A DNA stretch of 64,000 nt from an uncultured Paracoccaceae bacterium (GTDB taxonomy: Bacteria; Pseudomonadota; Alphaproteobacteria; Rhodobacterales; Rhodobacteraceae). The position numbers were made by a program, and so were the translations under genes. The stretch is from contig CANMQX010000006.1 of the NCBI GenBank assembly GCA_947500135.1, positions 124,001-188,000 of the forward strand, in the 5' to 3' direction. Of the stretch, positions 63,687 to 64,000 are shown in pieces; the first letter of the stretch is position 1, and every line of letters begins with the position of its first letter. A model generated the notes under the pieces. It was not told the DNA's origin, did not search any database, and saw only the letters and a program-made list of their open reading frames with translations.

Positions 63687-64000
63687 TCACCGTTTTGCGT
63701 TCTGGAACAGCAGCGATAGAAGCCCAAGGGCAGCCGAGATAATGATCAGCAAAAGCGATACGGCGTTCAGGACAGGCGTCGACCCCTGCTTGAGCTTGTC
63801 AAACATCGTGATTGTCAGCGGCGAGTCGGATCCGACCAGCATGAGTGTTGTGTTGAAATTCTCAAAGCTCATCAGGACCGATACAACTGCCGAGGCCACG
63901 ATAGCCGGTAGCAGAAACGGCAGCGTGATTTGGCGGATCGCGCCGATCTTGCTGGCCCCTAGGTTCAGTGCCGCCTCTTCCAAACTGGGATCGAATTTTT
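63687..64000 (-). CDS. ABC transporter permease, C-terminal part (5' end outside window)
   Basis: The frame is open to the right edge and encodes the last 104 residues of a binding-protein-dependent permease: the EAA loop FDPSLEEAALNLGASKIGAI, then FLLPAIVASAVVSVLMSFEN and two membrane helices. Spacing and sequence fit the PotB/PotC or thiamine/iron-type group (ASKIG, SFENFNTT), so polyamine or similar cargo is likely. The rest of the operon lies outside. Confidence 0.8.
   Translation of the reverse strand, partial: KFDPSLEEAALNLGASKIGAIRQITLPFLLPAIVASAVVSVLMSFENFNTTLMLVGSDSPLTITMFDKLKQGSTPVLNAVSLLLIIISAALGLLSLLFQNAKR

Overview
The window looks like chromosome of a marine alphaproteobacterium of the Rhodobacterales (Roseobacter group). 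The basis is the murA-DUF2948-hisD-UPF0262-phosphatase-infA-maf-RNase E/G-yacG gene order, heterotetrameric sarcosine oxidase, a dmmDABC-type dimethylamine monooxygenase cluster, a SitABCD metal importer and a SmoEFGK/MtlK polyol system. Genus is not assigned. Most genes look GC-rich, but about 45.5-55 kb is visibly AT-richer and full of broken mobile elements.

Layout: (1) 1-15.3 kb, methylated-amine and one-carbon catabolism: dmmD (partial), dmmA, dmmB, dmmC; a secreted vWA-like protein; an XRE-cupin regulator; a GlxA/GbdR-like AraC regulator; soxBDAG; and a betaine-type ABC importer with a fused double permease. (2) 15.3-20.8 kb, small envelope genes plus hisA, hisF and hisE. (3) 20.8-29.1 kb, a sugar-alcohol locus: mannitol dehydrogenase, SmoKGFE transporter, a LacI regulator with a perfect palindromic operator, and a GatZ/KbaZ-type subunit. 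(4) 29.0-32.5 kb, sitABCD behind a promoter whose -10 abuts a Fur/Mur-type box. (5) 32.7-45.2 kb, a long minus-strand surface-polysaccharide locus (nucleotide-sugar dehydratase, outer-membrane export protein, flippase-like protein, glycosyltransferase, methyltransferase, initiating sugar transferase) ending in unusual small-molecule enzymes: aminotransferase, PLP decarboxylase and HpcH-type aldolase.

(6) 45.5-56.9 kb, an integrated region ending at a tRNA-Phe gene. An ACP/SDR/AMP-ligase/GNAT cassette (45.5-48.4 kb) is followed by a decayed integrase tail and an 18-bp copy of the tRNA-Phe 3' end. Then comes an 8.1-kb element: IS3, IS66 and IS110 fragments; a methyltransferase and two large modular glycosylation proteins (GT32-like plus GT12-like; sulfotransferase plus a diverged GT12-like domain); small element genes; a frameshifted tyrosine integrase; and the intact tRNA-Phe. 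The repeated 'integrase tail - about 28 nt - att' arrangement suggests two elements inserted in tandem at the same tRNA.

(7) 56.9-64 kb, the housekeeping block from yacG to murA, a tRNA-Thr, and the C-terminal part of an ABC permease running off the right edge.

The strongest candidate for something undescribed is the island's paired modular proteins. Two adjacent, translationally coupled genes share a colinear GT12-like domain, one with an intact DDD motif and one with a degenerate VDE, joined to different partner domains. Together with the N-acylation-type cassette they sit beside the host polysaccharide locus and may form an exchangeable surface-glycan decoration module.
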